Source: Flavobacterium aquidurense (GTDB taxonomy: Bacteria > Bacteroidota > Bacteroidia > Flavobacteriales > Flavobacteriaceae). Taken from it: a stretch of DNA of 64,000 bases. The position numbers and the translations under genes were made by a program. The notes beneath the pieces are model-generated. The model made no database searches. It was not told where the DNA came from and saw only the letters and a list, made by a program, of their open reading frames with translations. The DNA lies in the NCBI RefSeq assembly GCF_001404985.1, contig NZ_JRLF01000009.1:248001-312000 (forward strand), given 5' to 3'. Positions 25,704 through 34,691 of the stretch are shown here, in pieces (the stretch's first letter is position 1; each line of letters opens with the position of its first letter).

Positions 25704-25784
25704 GATCAATATTAGATAATACACGTTGTAGATAAAAACATCAGCTTAAAAACTGGTGTTATACTAAACCTAATACTAATAATA

Positions 25785-26240
25785 TTAAACAAATTTTCTA
25801 ATACTCATAATTACACCAGTATGAAGTCCTTCATGATAATTATTAAATTCCAATGCTCCGTTTATGTCACTAATTGTATTTCCTAAGCTGGTTGTATACT
25901 CCTGAAAATTTACAAATATAGCATCAGAATAGTCTTGTTTTGTCTGCTGCAAAGTCGTAGAGAGTAATGCTTTAACTTCATCTACCTCTTCTTGCGAAAC
26001 ATCGCCTTCCGGCTTTGCTCCTTTTGAATATTTTACTATAAACTCTTTAGAAACCATTGTTGGCAAACCTGACAATTTATAAACTAAAGCTTGTTGAACT
26101 GCAACGCAATGTGCAGCATTCCAAATAATATTATTATTAAAGCCCTGAGGGATTTTATTTAGCTGTTCTAATGAATGATTATCCAAGATCTTCACAAGAA
26201 CTTCTCTAATGGTTTTTTGTACTTCAAAAACTGAATTCAT
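25785..26240 (-). CDS. DinB family protein
   Basis: A 151-aa four-helix-bundle protein of the DinB/YfiT-like superfamily. The probable metal-binding histidines are in WNAAHCVAVQQ (about residue 44) and in NYHEGLHTG near the C-terminus. Members include thiol transferases (bacillithiol, mycothiol) and many uncharacterised proteins. The specific reaction is unknown. It faces the lanthipeptide genes and is probably not part of that locus. Confidence 0.8.
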   Translation of the reverse strand: MNSVFEVQKTIREVLVKILDNHSLEQLNKIPQGFNNNIIWNAAHCVAVQQALVYKLSGLPTMVSKEFIVKYSKGAKPEGDVSQEEVDEVKALLSTTLQQTKQDYSDAIFVNFQEYTTSLGNTISDINGALEFNNYHEGLHTGVIMSIRKFV

Positions 26241-26318
26241 AATTTTATTTTTTTTCTAAAATTAGGCATTTTTCAGTTTTAAATGAATTTTCTTTGTAAT
26301 CTCTTAAATTTAAAAAAC

Positions 26319-26672
26319 ATGAACAAAATATACTATTTAGCCTCTTGCGATACCTGTCGAAAAATTATTAAAAGTTTACCAAAGGATAACAATCTAGTTT
26401 TTCACGACATTAAACAAAATCCGATAACTGAAGCAGAACTTGAAGAAATGTACCAACTTGCAGGAAGCTATGAAGCTTTATTCAGTAAAAAAGCACAACT
26501 ATATAAGTCAATGGATCTAAAAAACAAGTCTTTGACTGAAGCTGATTATAAAAAATACATCCTGGAACATTACACTTTTATAAGCCGTCCGGTTTTTATT
26601 ATTGACGAGAAAATTTACATTGGAAACACTCAACCTGTAACATTGCAGGTTCAGAAGGCTTTAGAAAAATAA
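26319..26672 (+). CDS. ArsC/Spx-family thioredoxin-fold protein
   Basis: 117 aa from the ATG at 26319 (MNKIYYLASCDTC). An in-frame ATG at 26283 adds 12 residues with no family match. The N-terminus shows CDTCRK in the ArsC/YffB position, followed by DIKQNPITEAELEEM and FSKKAQLYKSMDLKNKSLTE. The C-terminal RPVFIIDEKIYIG contains the Arg-Pro turn of the ArsC fold. These proteins are annotated as arsenate reductase-like, but many lack that activity and act as unknown reductases. Confidence 0.8.
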   Translation: MNKIYYLASCDTCRKIIKSLPKDNNLVFHDIKQNPITEAELEEMYQLAGSYEALFSKKAQLYKSMDLKNKSLTEADYKKYILEHYTFISRPVFIIDEKIYIGNTQPVTLQVQKALEK

Positions 26673-26984
26673 AAAGAATTAAAGTTATAATGGATTGCGG
26701 GTTGCGTTAGGGATAGAAGCGGAAATCCTTTTTTGAGCTTTTTCTGCTCGAAAAAGATTGTAACGAATAGCCCGGCCGGAGGCAACGCCCAAATTAAAAT
26801 TCTTGTTCTAAAAAGTTAGCTACAAATTTCACGAATTTGCACGAATTAAAAAGTTTCAAATTAATGCCAATTCGTGAAATTCGTGGCGAAAAAATCTTAA
26901 TCTAATAACGGTTTTAACAGATTAGTTATTTACAACCCAAGACTGCAAAGTTTTATTTATCTTTGCGCCTTTATACTCAATTAT
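26673..26984. repeat. Two dispersed repeat elements between arsC-like and yicC genes
   Basis: First, at 26701-26790, a gcgttagggatagaagcgg...gaatagcccg...aacgccc element with an internal hairpin (about 26728-26756). A related copy is at about 52015-52131. Second, inverted arms built on the cacgaatt unit at 26825-26847 and 26869-26888, related to the element at 41031-41100. The yicC promoter follows. I see no gene here. Confidence 0.65.
26958..26965 (+). promoter_or_regulatory. TAnnTTTG (-7) element of yicC
   Basis: TATCTTTG, an exact match, lies 19 bases before the yicC ATG. Confidence 0.55.
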
Positions 26985-27845
26985 ATGATACAATCTATGA
27001 CAGGGTTTGGCAAAGCTTCTTTGCAATTGCCTACAAAAAAAATTACCGTTGAAGTAAAATCCTTAAATAGTAAAGGTTTAGATCTAAACGTAAGAATGCC
27101 GTCGCTTTATCGCGAAATGGAATTAGGTCTGAGAACTCAAATCTCTACAAAACTGGAAAGAGGAAAGATTGATTTCGGGATTTACATCGAAAGTACTTCT
27201 GAACAAACTTCGACTAAAGTAAATGTTCCTGTTGTAAAAAATTACATCGCTCAGCTAAGAGAAGTTTATCCTGATGCCGATGAAACTGAATTAATGAAAA
27301 TGGCAGTTCGTATGCCTGACACGCTAAAAACGGAGCGTGAGGAAATCGACGAAAATGACTGGGAGCAAATTCAGGTGATCATTGAGGAAGCTTTACAAAA
27401 TATCCTGACTTTTAGAAAAGATGAAGGGGAATCTCTTGAGAAAGAATTTAACTTAAGAATTGGAAATATTCGCCAATACATGAACGATGCTTTGGCTCTT
27501 GATCCGGAACGTGTTCAGGCTATTAAAGATCGTTTGCAAACAGCAATCTCAGAATTGAAGGTGAATGTTGATGAAAATCGTTTCGAACAGGAATTGATTT
27601 ATTATTTGGAAAAACTGGATATTACTGAGGAAAAAGTTCGTTTGACAAATCATCTAGATTATTTCTTAGAAACCATAAAAGGTACTGAAGCTAATGGTCG
27701 TAAATTAGGTTTTATTACTCAGGAAATGGGTCGCGAGATCAATACAATGGGTTCAAAATCGAATCACGCCCAAATGCAAAAATTGGTTGTGATGATGAAA
27801 GATGAATTGGAAAAGATTAAGGAACAGGTTTTGAATGTTTTGTAA
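26985..27845 (+). CDS. YicC/YloC family endoribonuclease
   Basis: 286 aa. The conserved N-terminus MIQSMTGFGKA and the C-terminus ETIKGTEANGRKLGFITQEMGREINTMGSKSNHAQMQ...VVMMKDELEKIKEQVLNVL are diagnostic of the YicC family. Those C-terminal residues form the DUF1732 metal and nuclease region. Members are single-strand endoribonucleases. The neighbouring gmk gene downstream is a very common partner in bacteria. Confidence 0.93.
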   Translation: MIQSMTGFGKASLQLPTKKITVEVKSLNSKGLDLNVRMPSLYREMELGLRTQISTKLERGKIDFGIYIESTSEQTSTKVNVPVVKNYIAQLREVYPDADETELMKMAVRMPDTLKTEREEIDENDWEQIQVIIEEALQNILTFRKDEGESLEKEFNLRIGNIRQYMNDALALDPERVQAIKDRLQTAISELKVNVDENRFEQELIYYLEKLDITEEKVRLTNHLDYFLETIKGTEANGRKLGFITQEMGREINTMGSKSNHAQMQKLVVMMKDELEKIKEQVLNVL

Positions 27846-27936
27846 ACGCAATAAGCTTTAAGCAATAGGCTTTAAGCAAAAAAAACATAAAGTAAGGAGC
27901 TTAAAGCGTACTGCCTAAAGCCTAAAGCATATATTA
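27846..27936. repeat. gctttaagc-type inverted repeat between yicC and gmk
   Basis: The left half reads caataagctttaagcaata then ggctttaagc. The right half has cttaaagcg and gcctaaagcctaaagc, its approximate complement. It fits the wider pattern of intergenic repeats here, with a unit of about 10-14 bases reiterated and then inverted. Confidence 0.55.
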
Positions 27937-28512
27937 ATGAACAAAGGAAAATTAATTGTTTTCTCAGCGCCTTCGGGATCGGGAAAAACAACTATAGTAA
28001 GACATTTACTTGGGAAAGAAGATTTAAACTTAGAATTTTCGATCTCAGCGGCTTCACGCGACCCACGCGGAGAAGAAGAACACGGAAAAGATTATTATTT
28101 TATTTCGTTAGAAGAATTCAAAAAACACATTAAGGCCGAGAATTTCCTGGAATGGGAAGAAGTTTATCGCGATAACTTTTACGGTACTCTAAAAGCCGAA
28201 ATTGAACGCATTTGGGCTTTAGGCAAAAACGTGATTTTTGATATTGATGTTGCAGGCGGATTGCGTATCAAACATAAATTTCCGGATCAGACTTTGGCAG
28301 TTTTTGTAAAACCGCCAAGTGTAGATGAATTGAAACGCAGATTAAAAGAACGCTCTACTGAAAGTGACGATAAGATCAATATGCGAATTGCAAAAGCTTC
28401 TGTAGAGTTGGCAACTGCCCCTCAGTTTGATACCATTATAAAAAATTATGATTTAGACACAGCTAAGGAAGAAGCGTATCAATTGGTAAAAGCTTTTGTA
28501 AATAAAGACTAG
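27937..28512 (+). CDS. gmk: Guanylate kinase
   Basis: Phosphorylates GMP to GDP with ATP. The 191-aa protein has the P-loop FSAPSGSGKTTIVRHLL, the GMP-binding SAASRDPRGEEEHGKDYYFIS region and FDIDVAGGLRIK, then IFVKPPS-like FVKPPSVDELKRRLKERSTES. The length is typical. It follows yicC by 91 bases. Confidence 0.96.
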   Translation: MNKGKLIVFSAPSGSGKTTIVRHLLGKEDLNLEFSISAASRDPRGEEEHGKDYYFISLEEFKKHIKAENFLEWEEVYRDNFYGTLKAEIERIWALGKNVIFDIDVAGGLRIKHKFPDQTLAVFVKPPSVDELKRRLKERSTESDDKINMRIAKASVELATAPQFDTIIKNYDLDTAKEEAYQLVKAFVNKD

Positions 28513-28586
28513 AAACTTCATAAATCAATACTTTTTTAGAAAAAGAGCCGTTAGCTTTTGATGTAACCGCTATTAATTTTTGTATT

Positions 28587-29009
28587 ATGATTAATTTATT
28601 TGAAATAAAAAGAAACGAGAACTACCTGAGTATTATTCTTCTTGTAATTAGAATATCAATTGCAACATTAATGATTTCACATGGTTTATCTAAATTGAAT
28701 ATGCTTATATCAGGAGGTGAAATTCAATTTCCTGATCCACTTGGAGTAGGAAAAACAGCTTCCTTAAGTCTTGCCGTTTTTGCTGAAATAATATGTTCGT
28801 TTTTTCTTTTCATTGGTTTAGCAACCAGATTGGCAACTTTACCCTTAATAATTACAATGCTTGTCGCTGTATTTATTATACACGGAGCTGACCCAATCGA
28901 TGTTAAAGAAATGGCAATTTTATATCTTTTATTTTATTTACTTCTTCTTGTTACCGGAAGCGGCAAATTTTCTGTTGATTATTTGATTTCAAAAAAAAAT
29001 CGTTTTTAA
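28587..29009 (+). CDS. DoxX family membrane protein
   Basis: 140 aa with four transmembrane helices. DoxX-type features are the LVIRISIATLMISHGLSKL start, a loop with FPDPLGVG, FAEIICSFFLFIGLATRLATLPLI, and a final helix ending TGSGKFSVDYLI. The family includes quinol-oxidase-associated and uncharacterised proteins. No specific function can be given. Confidence 0.88.
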   Translation: MINLFEIKRNENYLSIILLVIRISIATLMISHGLSKLNMLISGGEIQFPDPLGVGKTASLSLAVFAEIICSFFLFIGLATRLATLPLIITMLVAVFIIHGADPIDVKEMAILYLLFYLLLLVTGSGKFSVDYLISKKNRF

Positions 29010-29095
29010 AAACTATTTTTTAATATTACAGAATAATTCAAAAGTAAAAATAACACTATAATGATTGCTATTTGAATTATGAAAAAAAACCTTTT

Positions 29096-29677
29096 ATGAA
29101 GATAGGCCTTTATTTCGGAACGTATAATCCCATTCATGTTGGCCACTTAATTATTGCCAATCATATGGCTGAATTTGCCGATTTAGATCAAATTTGGATG
29201 GTAGTTACGCCACATAATCCGTTAAAAAAGAAGGCAACCTTGCTTGACGATCATCAACGTTTGCAAATGGTTTATCTTGCTACCGAAGATTATCCTAAAA
29301 TTAAACCTTCGGATATCGAATTCAAATTACCTCAGCCTAATTATACCGTAAATACTTTAGTTCATTTACACGAAAAGTATCCAACGCATGACTTTTCATT
29401 AATCATGGGCGAAGACAATCTGAAAACGCTTCATAAATGGAAGAACTACGAAGTGATTCTCGATCACTATGATATTTATGTATATCCACGTATTTCTGAA
29501 GAGGAGGAAAATATTGAATTAAAATCGCATCCAAAAGTTCATGTTATCGATGCTCCAATTGTAGAGATTTCTTCAACTTTTATTAGAAACAGTATTAAGG
29601 AAGGGAAAAATATTCAACCATTATTGCCTGCAAAAGTTTGGGAATATATTGATCATAATAATTTTTATAAAAAGTAA
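29096..29677 (+). CDS. nadD: Nicotinate-nucleotide adenylyltransferase
   Basis: Joins NaMN and ATP to form deamido-NAD in NAD synthesis. The 193-aa protein begins MKIGLYFGTYNPIHVGHLIIA, which contains the nucleotidyltransferase motif GxFxPxHxGH. The C-terminal ISSTFIRNSIKEGK is the matching ISxTxxR motif. I chose the ATG at 29096. An upstream TTG at 29072 would add eight residues before the conserved start. It lies 1.5 kb from, and converges with, the NAD-salvage cluster on the other strand, although the family normally prefers NaMN to NMN. Confidence 0.93.
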   Translation: MKIGLYFGTYNPIHVGHLIIANHMAEFADLDQIWMVVTPHNPLKKKATLLDDHQRLQMVYLATEDYPKIKPSDIEFKLPQPNYTVNTLVHLHEKYPTHDFSLIMGEDNLKTLHKWKNYEVILDHYDIYVYPRISEEEENIELKSHPKVHVIDAPIVEISSTFIRNSIKEGKNIQPLLPAKVWEYIDHNNFYKK

Positions 29678-30382
29678 ATGCCTTTCTCTGCTTCGATTTT
29701 TTATCCAAAGAAATCCAGACGATTTGACTTTACTTTGTCTGAAAAGCTAACCTACTATTCTTTAACTGCAATTATTTCATATGTTTTATTGCTTCAGTTT
29801 ATAGAAACTTCATTTGGATACGATATTTCAAAATATGCCTATTGCTTACTTATAATTCCTGTAATAACTTATTTCATTGCTGGTGGCATTAGATTAAATG
29901 AATATGAAAATTTGAATGGATACTTTGAAGGGAGTATTTCTTTTAAAGAAGATTACGCATTTATTGATTCCGTAGAATATCAATACAACAAAATAGAAAA
30001 TTTAATTTTATACGGAAACTCTTATTCAGGTCAAAGAAATGAAAACACAAGGTCCGGTCCAATGTATAGTAACGGAGTACATAACTTAATTTCTTTCGAT
30101 TATGAAGATCAAAAAATATCCAGAAATTTTAAATTAGATTCAGAAAGACATATTGATGAATTGCAATCAGCTTTATTGAATATTATTACAAATGAAAAAA
30201 TCCCATATCAAAGAAAATATCTAAATTTAATAAATAAAGAATACCGCTCATACATGAAATTCGAACTTTTTATTGCAAAATTGATCAAAGAAAAAAGGAT
30301 AGAATGTACAGAAGGATTGCTATTAATTGGATACGATTCTGATACTGAAGCAAAAGAATTGAGAGCAAAATATTGCTGCTAA
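29678..30382 (+). CDS. Hypothetical membrane protein (two TM helices)
   Basis: 234 aa, starting directly after the nadD stop codon, so the two are probably co-transcribed. There are two hydrophobic helices (about 30-48 and 55-70), then a soluble domain beginning GGIRLNEYENLNGYFEGSISF that may be a PH-like beta fold (membrane pair then beta strands). A charged C-terminus follows. I do not recognise the family. Confidence 0.6.
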   Translation: MPFSASIFYPKKSRRFDFTLSEKLTYYSLTAIISYVLLLQFIETSFGYDISKYAYCLLIIPVITYFIAGGIRLNEYENLNGYFEGSISFKEDYAFIDSVEYQYNKIENLILYGNSYSGQRNENTRSGPMYSNGVHNLISFDYEDQKISRNFKLDSERHIDELQSALLNIITNEKIPYQRKYLNLINKEYRSYMKFELFIAKLIKEKRIECTEGLLLIGYDSDTEAKELRAKYCC

Positions 30383-30401
30383 AAAATGGATAATAACAAA
30401 C

Positions 30402-30441
30402 AAACAAAAGCCTGAATTTAAAAATTCAGGCTTTTGTTTTT
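30402..30441. terminator. Bidirectional terminator between converging operons
   Basis: AAACAAAAGCCTGAATTT and AAATTCAGGCTTTTGTTT form an almost perfect palindrome with A- and T-tracts on both sides. It can end both the nadD transcript and the long minus-strand NAD operon. Confidence 0.85.
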
Positions 30442-30462
30442 AATATAATTTATTTCAGAAAC

Positions 30463-30604
30463 AGCTCCAGCGGAGCGATATGTTTTCTCATATTTGATTG
30501 TCTAAAATATACCACCCCGATGGGGTTTTCTTATAACAATCCTAAAATACTATAAATATATCGCCCCTCTGGGACTTACATCAATTCAACTGGTAGTTGA
30601 ATTG
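30463..30604. repeat. Small-palindrome repeats (atatcgcNccNctggNgc type)
   Basis: Three copies are seen: 30463-30481 (inverted), a diverged one at 30509-30530 and 30556-30576. Two related copies lie at 49340-49362 and 49389-49413. A separate perfect 9-bp hairpin, CAATTCAAC-tggta-GTTGAATTG (30582-30604), directly follows the Nampt stop codon. Confidence 0.65.
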
Positions 30605-32074
30605 TTATGCTTCAACATTTATTGAACTCTTAACTCGTGATCTGATATCAGTTAAAGACAGATCAACCAAAAGTTTTCCGTCTCTGAAAACTTCTTTCAA
30701 TTCGCCTTGTTTTTCTTCTTCCCACGAAACATTATCCGTTAAATGGTATACACCATCGATTAGGTCAATTTTCATTAATCCTTTAGCCGATTTTTTAGTT
30801 CCGTCATCTGTGATAGGATCTTTAAAAATTGCTCTTCCTTCTCCATCTACTTCTCCGTAAGTCGCTTTCATGGCAAAACCAAAAGTATCTCTGGTATTGT
30901 ATTGATACGTAAAAGAACCAATTCCTAAAACAACGTTTGTAGAAGCAAATCCTTTTTCTTTTAATCTTTCGCAAATTTGAGTTGCTCTTGCTACCGTAAT
31001 ACTATCGCCGTAAATAGCCCCAATTTGAGGAACAAGCTCTTTATATCCTTTTGCATTCGTTGTACCTCCAAAAACATCCCAAAGCAGCTCAATTACACCT
31101 TTCTTCTCTTCTTGAGTTTTACCGTTTGGATTACCGCAGATAATATCAACCGGATCACCACTATCAGGACGAATCACTACTTTACCTTCTCTGGCAACAA
31201 TATCTTCTTTTAAACGAGGTAAATAATCGGTTAAAACTTTCCATAAATCCCAGGTATCAGAAACGATAGATACAATTCCTTTTGGATATACCTCTGTAAC
31301 CAATCTTTTGAATGTTTCACATTCTCCTTCAGTAGTTCCCATACACATCACAGAATGCTCTGTTGCAGCAACTGAACCCGCAATCAATTCAGTATCAGAA
31401 TTCGCGTTGTAATAATCTTCGAAGAAATCAATTACCGGAATAGTATCTGAACCTGTAAAACTCAACAAATGTCCTGCAGCAGAAGTTATTGCTGCTTCTA
31501 TTCCGCCCATTCCTCTCATCGAAAAATCATGAGCTTGCCAATCTACAAATTCAGGAACAGATGATGTTTCATCTGCATATTTGTCTAATACTTTTCTGTA
31601 TTCTCTTGCAAGAGTTGCAGAGTTACAAGGCAGCCAAACTACAGCAGAAAGTAAAGTCTCGAAATAATTCGTCAACCAGAAAAATTCAGGAATCGTATTA
31701 TACATCGTAAACATTGGTACTCTCAAAGGCACGCTTGATCCTTCCGGAAGGGCCTTAAAAACCATTGGAATATATCCTAAATCATGTAAATCTTCGATAT
31801 GTTTTGTTCCAACCTGGTTTTCTCCTAAATAATTATTGATTCTTCGAGCATATTTTCTAACGACTTCTTCTTTTGGTTTTTTAAAGAAGTCAGTATCAAA
31901 ATCATGAATGATATATTTTTTGATAAAATATTGTAATCCAAAAAATACCACCTCATCAAGCCCTTCAATTCTTGATTTTCTGGGTGTCCAGTTTGAATAT
32001 ACTAATGTAGTTTTATCCGGGTATTGTCTTCTGTGGTCAACTTTGTAACCGTCTGTTAATAATAATGGGTTCAT
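30605..32074 (-). CDS. Nicotinamide phosphoribosyltransferase (NadV/NAMPT type)
   Basis: 489 aa. Joins nicotinamide and PRPP to form NMN. It matches the NAMPT/NadV family in length and motifs: N-terminal LLLTDGYKVDHRRQYPDKTTLVYSNWTPRKSR, then VDWQAHDFSMRGMGG, SVMCMGTTEGE, SIVSDTWDLWKV and KVVIRPDSGDPVDI (PRPP/phosphate contacts). GSFTYQYNTRDTFGFAMKAT follows near the C-terminus. It is the last gene of the NrtR-associated minus-strand run, five bases after the ADP-ribosylglycohydrolase-family gene. The first gene of the run makes PRPP, its co-substrate. Confidence 0.92.
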   Translation of the reverse strand: MNPLLLTDGYKVDHRRQYPDKTTLVYSNWTPRKSRIEGLDEVVFFGLQYFIKKYIIHDFDTDFFKKPKEEVVRKYARRINNYLGENQVGTKHIEDLHDLGYIPMVFKALPEGSSVPLRVPMFTMYNTIPEFFWLTNYFETLLSAVVWLPCNSATLAREYRKVLDKYADETSSVPEFVDWQAHDFSMRGMGGIEAAITSAAGHLLSFTGSDTIPVIDFFEDYYNANSDTELIAGSVAATEHSVMCMGTTEGECETFKRLVTEVYPKGIVSIVSDTWDLWKVLTDYLPRLKEDIVAREGKVVIRPDSGDPVDIICGNPNGKTQEEKKGVIELLWDVFGGTTNAKGYKELVPQIGAIYGDSITVARATQICERLKEKGFASTNVVLGIGSFTYQYNTRDTFGFAMKATYGEVDGEGRAIFKDPITDDGTKKSAKGLMKIDLIDGVYHLTDNVSWEEEKQGELKEVFRDGKLLVDLSLTDIRSRVKSSINVEA

Positions 32075-32079
32075 ATACT

Positions 32080-33018
32080 TTAATTTATATTTTTTGATAA
32101 TCGTTCTGCTAAATCTTTTATATCATTGGCCCTAACCAAATTTTCAATCCATTTTTCAGGAATATTTTCGATTCCATAATAAATACCTGCCAAACCTCCG
32201 GCAATCGCGGCAGTTGTATCTGTATCTCCTCCTAAATTAACAGCTTTTAAAACTGTTTCTTCATATGTTTCAGAATTTAAAAAACACCAGAAACTGGCTT
32301 CCAAACTATGCAAAACATAACCTGATGATCCAATTTCGTTTTCAGGATATTTAGAGATATCATTTTGTAAAATTCTATCAAATAAATGAATTTCCTTTGG
32401 ATTATACTCTTTGTCTTTCAAAAATTCTGCTAGAATATTTTGTGTTTCTGTGTATGCTTCTTTTTTATTTTTCTCTTTTAAAATTTCCAAACAAAAAATA
32501 ACATAGATAAAACAAGCAAATACTGACCGAAAATGAGCATGAGTTATAGAGGAAACTGCTTTTACTTTTTTATAAACAACCTCGATATCTTTTTCATTTT
32601 GAAGATAAAAAACTAAAGGTAATATTCTCATCAAAGAACCATTGCCATTATCTTCATCAAAAAAATTACCGGAATCTCTGGCAGAATCACCTTTTACTAT
32701 TCTGGCTAACGAATGCTTTGTAGTTCCTCCTATATCAAATACTTTGTGATGCGCTCCCCAATATCCTTCCTGCATCCACTTTACAAAAGTTACGGCCATA
32801 TCTTGGATATCAAAACCTTTGCATAAACTTTCGGCAGTACAAAAAGCCAACGAACTATCGTCACTAAAAGTTCCCGGTGGCTGATTCCAACTCATATAAC
32901 CCATCATATCAGTAACAGGGTTTTCTTTTAAAGAAATTCTTGATTTAAACTCCACAGGAACTCCCAGAGCATCACCAATTGCCATACCAAATAAACCTGA
33001 TTCTATTTTGTTTTTCAT
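32080..33018 (-). CDS. ADP-ribosylglycohydrolase family protein, copy 1
   Basis: 312 aa, DraG-like. The Mg-binding motifs are intact: GMAIGDALGVPVEF (11-24), FSDDSS (51-56) and NLGGDTDTTAAIAGGLAG (261-278). Known members cleave ADP-ribose from Arg, Ser or acetyl-ADP-ribose, or from DNA/RNA ends. The substrate here is unknown. It lies two bases from the phosphoesterase gene and five bases from the Nampt gene, in a tight operon. Confidence 0.92.
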   Translation of the reverse strand: MKNKIESGLFGMAIGDALGVPVEFKSRISLKENPVTDMMGYMSWNQPPGTFSDDSSLAFCTAESLCKGFDIQDMAVTFVKWMQEGYWGAHHKVFDIGGTTKHSLARIVKGDSARDSGNFFDEDNGNGSLMRILPLVFYLQNEKDIEVVYKKVKAVSSITHAHFRSVFACFIYVIFCLEILKEKNKKEAYTETQNILAEFLKDKEYNPKEIHLFDRILQNDISKYPENEIGSSGYVLHSLEASFWCFLNSETYEETVLKAVNLGGDTDTTAAIAGGLAGIYYGIENIPEKWIENLVRANDIKDLAERLSKNIN

Positions 33019-33020
33019 CT

Positions 33021-33752
33021 CTATTTATTTCTTCCTTTTTCTGTTGGATAAAAAGATTGTACTACATCACTTTGCCAGAATTCTTTTGTTGCTATAACAA
33101 GGCAAGTTAGTTTTCCATAAAAACCTGCGCCGGTATCGATATTCCAGACATTGCACCCTTGCATTGGAATCTCAACATTATAATGAAGTGTTGGTGTATG
33201 ACCAATGTAAATTTCATTAAAGAGTAATAATCTTTTAGGATATAAAAGTGAATCTTTTTGTATTCTTTTATCCATTGTCAAAGCCATTTCCCAAAGTGTT
33301 CTGTCCCATGAAAAATTTGTTGTATAATGTTCTTTCTCTGGACCGTGCATCGATGAAAAACCGGCGTGAATAAACAAATTATTATGTTCATCTACATAAT
33401 AATCTTTCATATTAGAGAAAAATTCAAGATGCTTTTCTTTACGCATGAAATCTATGTTTTGGTAACTTTCTATAGTTGATTTTCCTCCGTGAAAAAACCA
33501 AATATCATTAATTACATTATTTTCCAGCCATTCGTGACACCAAACATCATGATTACCTCTTATAAAAATGCATTCCTGTTTTTGGGATAATAAAATCAGA
33601 AAGTCAATTACTTGTGCTGATTCTCCCCAGCCATCGACATAATCTCCTAAAAAAACAAACCTGTCATTTTCTGTTACCTCAACTCTATCCAGCAATTGAT
33701 CCAAAGCTTTTAATCCGCCGTGAATATCTCCAATAACTAAAGTTCTTTTCAT
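33021..33752 (-). CDS. PPP-family metallophosphoesterase
   Basis: 243 aa with all motifs of the serine/threonine phosphatase-like branch: GDIHGG (8-13), GDYVD (36-40), GNHD (66-69), FIHAGF, and IGHTP towards the C-terminus, then WNIDTGAG. Relatives include PrpA/PrpB, ApaH and the phosphatase of bacterial RNA-repair Pnkp. In this setting, next to KptA and ADP-ribose hydrolases, a nucleotide or RNA-end substrate is possible. That is inference. Confidence 0.9.
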   Translation of the reverse strand: MKRTLVIGDIHGGLKALDQLLDRVEVTENDRFVFLGDYVDGWGESAQVIDFLILLSQKQECIFIRGNHDVWCHEWLENNVINDIWFFHGGKSTIESYQNIDFMRKEKHLEFFSNMKDYYVDEHNNLFIHAGFSSMHGPEKEHYTTNFSWDRTLWEMALTMDKRIQKDSLLYPKRLLLFNEIYIGHTPTLHYNVEIPMQGCNVWNIDTGAGFYGKLTCLVIATKEFWQSDVVQSFYPTEKGRNK

Positions 33753-33803
33753 AATAAAAATATCTTTTTGCGTTAAGTTGCGGAACTAAATAGTATCGAT
33801 TAA

Positions 33804-34646
33804 TTAATGTTTAAACTTATTATCCAAGTTCAAATCCAGCTTGACTAGAAAATCTTTTCCAAATTTATCATTCTCTAAACCTTCATATAAAAATGCTGGC
33901 AACACCTTATCACAGTTTTCTTTATGACTTAAAATTGCCATGCAAAGAGCCGCAACTGTATCTGTATCTCCACCATAATCTATACTGGTTTTGAGGCAAT
34001 CGCTCATAGAAGTCGCTTCTGAAACAATTTTGATCACAGATTGTGTTGTTGGGTATCCGTGCATGTCAATTGGAGAAGTAATTTTGTAGGTTTCATTCTC
34101 TTTTAAAGTTTCATTCAAAAACGAGATCAAAGTCGATCCATCTCCTAAATTATATTTAAAATAATGAACTGCCAAGGCGATACGTTTTGCACAACTAATT
34201 CCTTCAATCGTATGATGAGAAGTTTTTGCCTGAATTTCGCAAAACTCAAGCAATTGATCTATGTTTTTTAGATACCCAATAGAATACGCCCGCATTGCAG
34301 AACCATTTCCGTTACTGCCATTATTAATTATTTTAATAAAATCAGATCCATTTGCACTGGCGTCTAAAGCATTGTAAACCCTGTCTGAATATCCTCTTCT
34401 TTTATCTCTGTGAAATACTTCTACAAATTTATCGGCAACCTTAATCTCGTTCCAATTATCATCTTCTAACAACAATTCTGAAATTGCGATTGCCATTTGA
34501 GTATCATCCGTATATCGTTTGTAAATTTCAGTATAAAGACCGTGTTTATGATACTCAGTCAAATTATTGTTTTGAGAAATAAAATCTAAATCGCGAAATT
34601 CAAAACCTGCTCCATATGCATCGCCTATTGCTGCTTCTAGTATCAT
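33804..34646 (-). CDS. ADP-ribosylglycohydrolase family protein, copy 2
   Basis: 280 aa and strongly diverged from copy 1. It keeps AAIGDAYGAGFEF (5-17), RYTDDTQMA (44-52) and YGGDTDTVAALCMAIL (224-239), so the two-metal site seems complete. A GNGSAMRAYSIGYL motif (about 113-126) is also family-typical. Two divergent copies in one operon suggest two different ADP-ribosylated substrates rather than duplication for dosage. It is separated from the neighbouring genes by about 45-50 bases. Confidence 0.9.
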   Translation of the reverse strand: MILEAAIGDAYGAGFEFRDLDFISQNNNLTEYHKHGLYTEIYKRYTDDTQMAIAISELLLEDDNWNEIKVADKFVEVFHRDKRRGYSDRVYNALDASANGSDFIKIINNGSNGNGSAMRAYSIGYLKNIDQLLEFCEIQAKTSHHTIEGISCAKRIALAVHYFKYNLGDGSTLISFLNETLKENETYKITSPIDMHGYPTTQSVIKIVSEATSMSDCLKTSIDYGGDTDTVAALCMAILSHKENCDKVLPAFLYEGLENDKFGKDFLVKLDLNLDNKFKH

Positions 34647-34691
34647 AACTGTTATTTTTACTTATTAATTTTGAATAGATTTTAGTCCTCC

